A DNA stretch of 64,000 nucleotides from Nitrincola alkalisediminis (lineage in GTDB: Bacteria > Pseudomonadota > Gammaproteobacteria > Pseudomonadales > Balneatricaceae), in assembly GCF_009821115.1 (NCBI RefSeq), contig NZ_VYTY01000003.1, positions 186,001 through 250,000 of the forward strand, read 5' to 3'. Below the pieces are notes generated by a model. It saw only the letters and a list, made by a program, of their open reading frames with translations. It had not been told where the DNA came from and searched no databases. This document shows, one piece after another, positions 61,626-64,000 of this stretch (positions are counted from its first letter, which is position 1; every line of letters starts with the position of its first letter). The position numbers and the translations under genes are program-made.

Positions 61626-62657
61626 TTACTTGGCGAGTGCTTTAGCATCTTCTAGGGCCATCTCAATTATCTGCGGATCAATACCGCGCTCATTCAGCCA
61701 CTTTAGGAAAGCAGGTTGACCGATACTGCGGAAGGCTTCCATGTTTTCTCCAGTAGGACGGATCACTTCCATGCCTTTATCAGCTAAATAAACAATGCGC
61801 GACTCGACCTGTGCTTCGTTGTGAATACGAGCGGCAATGGTCGCTTCTTTAACAGCCTCTAAGAAGGCTGCACGAGTGGTCTCGTCAAAGTTTTCCATCA
61901 GAGTGCTATTGCCAACTAAAAACTGCATTGAATACTTTATGTTAGCAAGAGTTAGGTATTGCTGTACTTCGTAAAGGCTACCTAAGATTATGTACATAGG
62001 AGGATTCATTTGGCCGTCTGCGACACCAGTACGAAGTGACATATAGACTTCAGTCCAAGGAATGGGAGTTCCGGAAGCACCAAATGCTTCATATAGTGCA
62101 ACTTGGCTTGGATCCATAGCGCGGAAGCGTAGCCCTTCGAAATCAGAGGGGGAGTGGATTGGGCGCTTGTTGTTGGTGAATGCTAAGAATCCGCCTTCTT
62201 CGACGACAGCCAGCATATCGATGCCAGCACGTTCTTTAAGTTTGGCTGAAATCGCTTGCCAATACTGACCTTCATCGAAGAATGCTCGAGCCGAATCGAA
62301 GTTTTCGAATAGGAAAGGTGTGGCGCTGACGAAAACCTCATCAACCAGAGGCGATACGCCAGCAAACGAGGCTATGTTCAAGCTTGGTGATGTCATAGTT
62401 TGCTCCATGCGCTCTTCCTCAGTACCAAGCATACTGTTTGGATAGAGTACCAACTCGATCTGTCCATTAGTCTTTTCTGCCACTAGTGACTTCAGATGAG
62501 TTGCAAAAACATGCACAGCATTTTTATCCGGATCTGGCGCTCCGTTGTAGCTGAGGTTAATGCTTGTGGTGGCTATAGCATAGTTTCCTAAGGTGGCGGC
62601 ACACAGTATACAGCTTGCCGTAAGTGCCTTTAAGGAAAACGTTTTAAGTTTCAACAT
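61626..62657 (-). CDS. TRAP transporter substrate-binding protein (DctP)
   Basis: A protein of about 343 aa with a signal peptide (LKALTASCILCAATLGNYAIA), then SINLSYNGAPDPDKNAVHVF and the family Arg motif in GLRFRAMDPSQVALYEAFGA. It delivers ligand to the fused membrane subunit. ATG 62657 has a GGAG ribosome site. The ligand is unknown; the VanX-like gene in the operon suggests a dipeptide or D-amino-acid compound. Confidence 0.88.
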   Translation of the reverse strand: MLKLKTFSLKALTASCILCAATLGNYAIATTSINLSYNGAPDPDKNAVHVFATHLKSLVAEKTNGQIELVLYPNSMLGTEEERMEQTMTSPSLNIASFAGVSPLVDEVFVSATPFLFENFDSARAFFDEGQYWQAISAKLKERAGIDMLAVVEEGGFLAFTNNKRPIHSPSDFEGLRFRAMDPSQVALYEAFGASGTPIPWTEVYMSLRTGVADGQMNPPMYIILGSLYEVQQYLTLANIKYSMQFLVGNSTLMENFDETTRAAFLEAVKEATIAARIHNEAQVESRIVYLADKGMEVIRPTGENMEAFRSIGQPAFLKWLNERGIDPQIIEMALEDAKALAK

Positions 62658-62754
62658 AATTATCTCCATTGTTTTTATTCAGAATAGCCGATTGACCGGT
62701 TAGACTGATCTTAGGAGTTGATATGTTGACTATGCAATACGGTAAGTGTTGTTA

Positions 62755-63696
62755 TTAAGTCAACGCTTTCTGGCAGCTGAGACGCGGTGCATCTGCACGA
62801 AAAAAGTGCATGCCTTGACGCAAGTGTGCAACACAAGCCTTGGCCGAAAGTGTCAGTTCATGGCCTGCCAGACTGACGATTTGGGCGCGGGCGTCATTAA
62901 GAATACTGTGTGACATTGGCAGTGCATGGATTTCGCCGCGTTGCAGTTCTGCGGCAACAGTGAGCTCTGGCATAAAGGTAATGCCAATACCTGAGCGTAC
63001 AAAGTTTTTCAAAACTGTCACTGAGTTGGTATGTAAACGAGCATGCAGATGAACGCGCTCTTGTTGTGCAACCATATTGACCATTTGACGCATTCCAAAG
63101 GGGTTGTCCATCAATCCTAAAGGTAAGCCTTGTAGATCACTGAGATGAATAGGCCTGTCGAGTAATAAAAGAGGATGTTTGGGAGGTACGATCAGGTCGA
63201 GTGGTTGGCATGTTTCCACGTGACAGGTCAGCATCGGATCAACTGGCGGAGCATAGAGTAGGGCAATATTAACTTCCATCTCCTTTAAAAGCGCAATGGC
63301 TTCATTCACGCCCGCCATACGAACTTCAATCTCAATTCCTTCAAATGCAGCCATAAATGATTGTAGAGGGGCAGCGATTAGATCGCTTAGAAACCCTTCT
63401 CCGACTGCGATTCTAACTTCACCACTAGCCAAGCCTTTAATTGCCATTATCTGAGAAAGAAGAACTTCTTCGGCACTTCGTTGAATGTGGTAATGCTTTA
63501 CAAGTAAACGTCCTGCATCTGTTGGCCGCATTCCATTGCCATAGCGTTCACAAAGAGTAACTCCTAGAGTATCCTCAAGACTTTTAATATGACGACTTAA
63601 CGCCGATGCATCTATATGAAGATAAGCTGCGGCCTTTCGAATAGACCCCCTCTTCACAACCTCGTTTAAACATGCAAGAGCTCGATGATTCAGCAA
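62755..63696 (-). CDS. LysR-family regulator
   Basis: A 313-aa LysR protein with helix-turn-helix (RKAAAYLHIDASALSRHIKS) at residues 20-40 and an effector domain. It lies 97 bp upstream of the TRAP operon in the same direction, so it may regulate it, although LysR genes are more often divergent from their target. Confidence 0.85.
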   Translation of the reverse strand: MLNHRALACLNEVVKRGSIRKAAAYLHIDASALSRHIKSLEDTLGVTLCERYGNGMRPTDAGRLLVKHYHIQRSAEEVLLSQIMAIKGLASGEVRIAVGEGFLSDLIAAPLQSFMAAFEGIEIEVRMAGVNEAIALLKEMEVNIALLYAPPVDPMLTCHVETCQPLDLIVPPKHPLLLLDRPIHLSDLQGLPLGLMDNPFGMRQMVNMVAQQERVHLHARLHTNSVTVLKNFVRSGIGITFMPELTVAAELQRGEIHALPMSHSILNDARAQIVSLAGHELTLSAKACVAHLRQGMHFFRADAPRLSCQKALT

Positions 63697-64000
63697 TCAG
63701 GTATCTCCGGTTATATTTTTATAGCTGATTTATTTTAAAATGTAGTGTTTTCATGACTGAAAAATGAGTTGCATTTCAAAGTGAAAAATATTGTATTTGT
63801 TGAAAACGAACATACTTAATCAATACAACGATGAAAATACTTATGGAGCATGCGAGTAAGTACCCAATATTAAATGATCTGCCACAAATGATCACTCAAA
63901 AAGAACGCATAATGAACCATTAATTTACCTTTGTTGATAGTGTTTTTTTCAATAAGTAAGTGTCGTAAAACTGCTAAAGAGATTTTTTTGTCACGGATAC
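63697..64000. other. 304-bp right end of the window
   Basis: AT-rich; it must contain the LysR gene promoter. No gene, terminator or repeat is recognised. The following gene lies outside the window. Confidence 0.5.

Noticed and set aside
1-64000. CRISPR arrays, rRNA or tRNA genes
   Set aside because: No regularly spaced repeats and no tRNA or rRNA features were noticed by eye; a dedicated search was not possible.

Overview
The window is a chromosomal segment of a Gram-negative gammaproteobacterium. The protein families (EF-G2, an SrkA/YihE-type kinase, a DUF3087 protein, AttH-like lipoprotein, Fur-type and sigma-54-type control sites) point to a marine-type member of the Oceanospirillales or a relative; genus is not resolved. 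About 50 genes look intact. Several remnants (tdh, an IS1182 transposase, a RelE-like toxin, a truncated small ORF) mark accessory patches.

Layout. 1-1.3 kb: 3' end of an RND efflux pump gene. 1.3-7.3 kb: a six-gene glycerol-type ABC importer operon (glpSTPQUV order) on the minus strand. It is headed by a consensus sigma-54 promoter and a large inverted repeat, and is divergent from a sigma-54 activator (7.6-9.5 kb). 9.6-10.8 kb: a deleted tdh remnant, then an MNT/HEPN toxin-antitoxin pair. 10.9-15.0 kb: glpD, glpR and glpK. 15.0-24.0 kb: a hydroxyacid dehydrogenase, an old-yellow-enzyme-type demethylase, fusA2, a chemoreceptor, a DUF3087 protein and a RutR-like TetR regulator.

24.1-32.1 kb: a compact purine operon on the minus strand (xdhA-xdhB-xdhC-uraD-uraH-guaD-puuD). 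32.5-36.7 kb: an ABC/FtsX-type exporter with an AttH-like lipoprotein. 36.8-38.8 kb: a purine permease divergent from gpt. 39.0-40.0 kb: an AT-rich two-gene membrane module of unknown function. 40.2-44.3 kb: srkA, an IMPACT-family gene, and a Fur-box-controlled divergent pair (membrane flavoprotein reductase and PepSY-like membrane protein). 44.6-51.0 kb: a four-gene ABC importer with its own consensus sigma-54 promoter, an RpiR regulator, and alc-allA-puuE. 51-59 kb: an accessory region with toxin-antitoxin genes, IS remains, unknown genes, and a structured inverted-repeat element. 59.0-63.7 kb: a TRAP transporter with a VanX-like dipeptidase and a LysR regulator.

How it works together. The glp genes cover glycerol uptake, phosphorylation and oxidation. 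The two purine clusters together encode every step from guanine, hypoxanthine and xanthine through urate, allantoin, allantoate and ureidoglycolate to glyoxylate and urea, with a purine permease and probably a ureide-type ABC importer. RutR-like palindromes lie before xdhA and before the purine permease. The sigma-54 promoter on the ABC importer fits use of purines as a nitrogen source.
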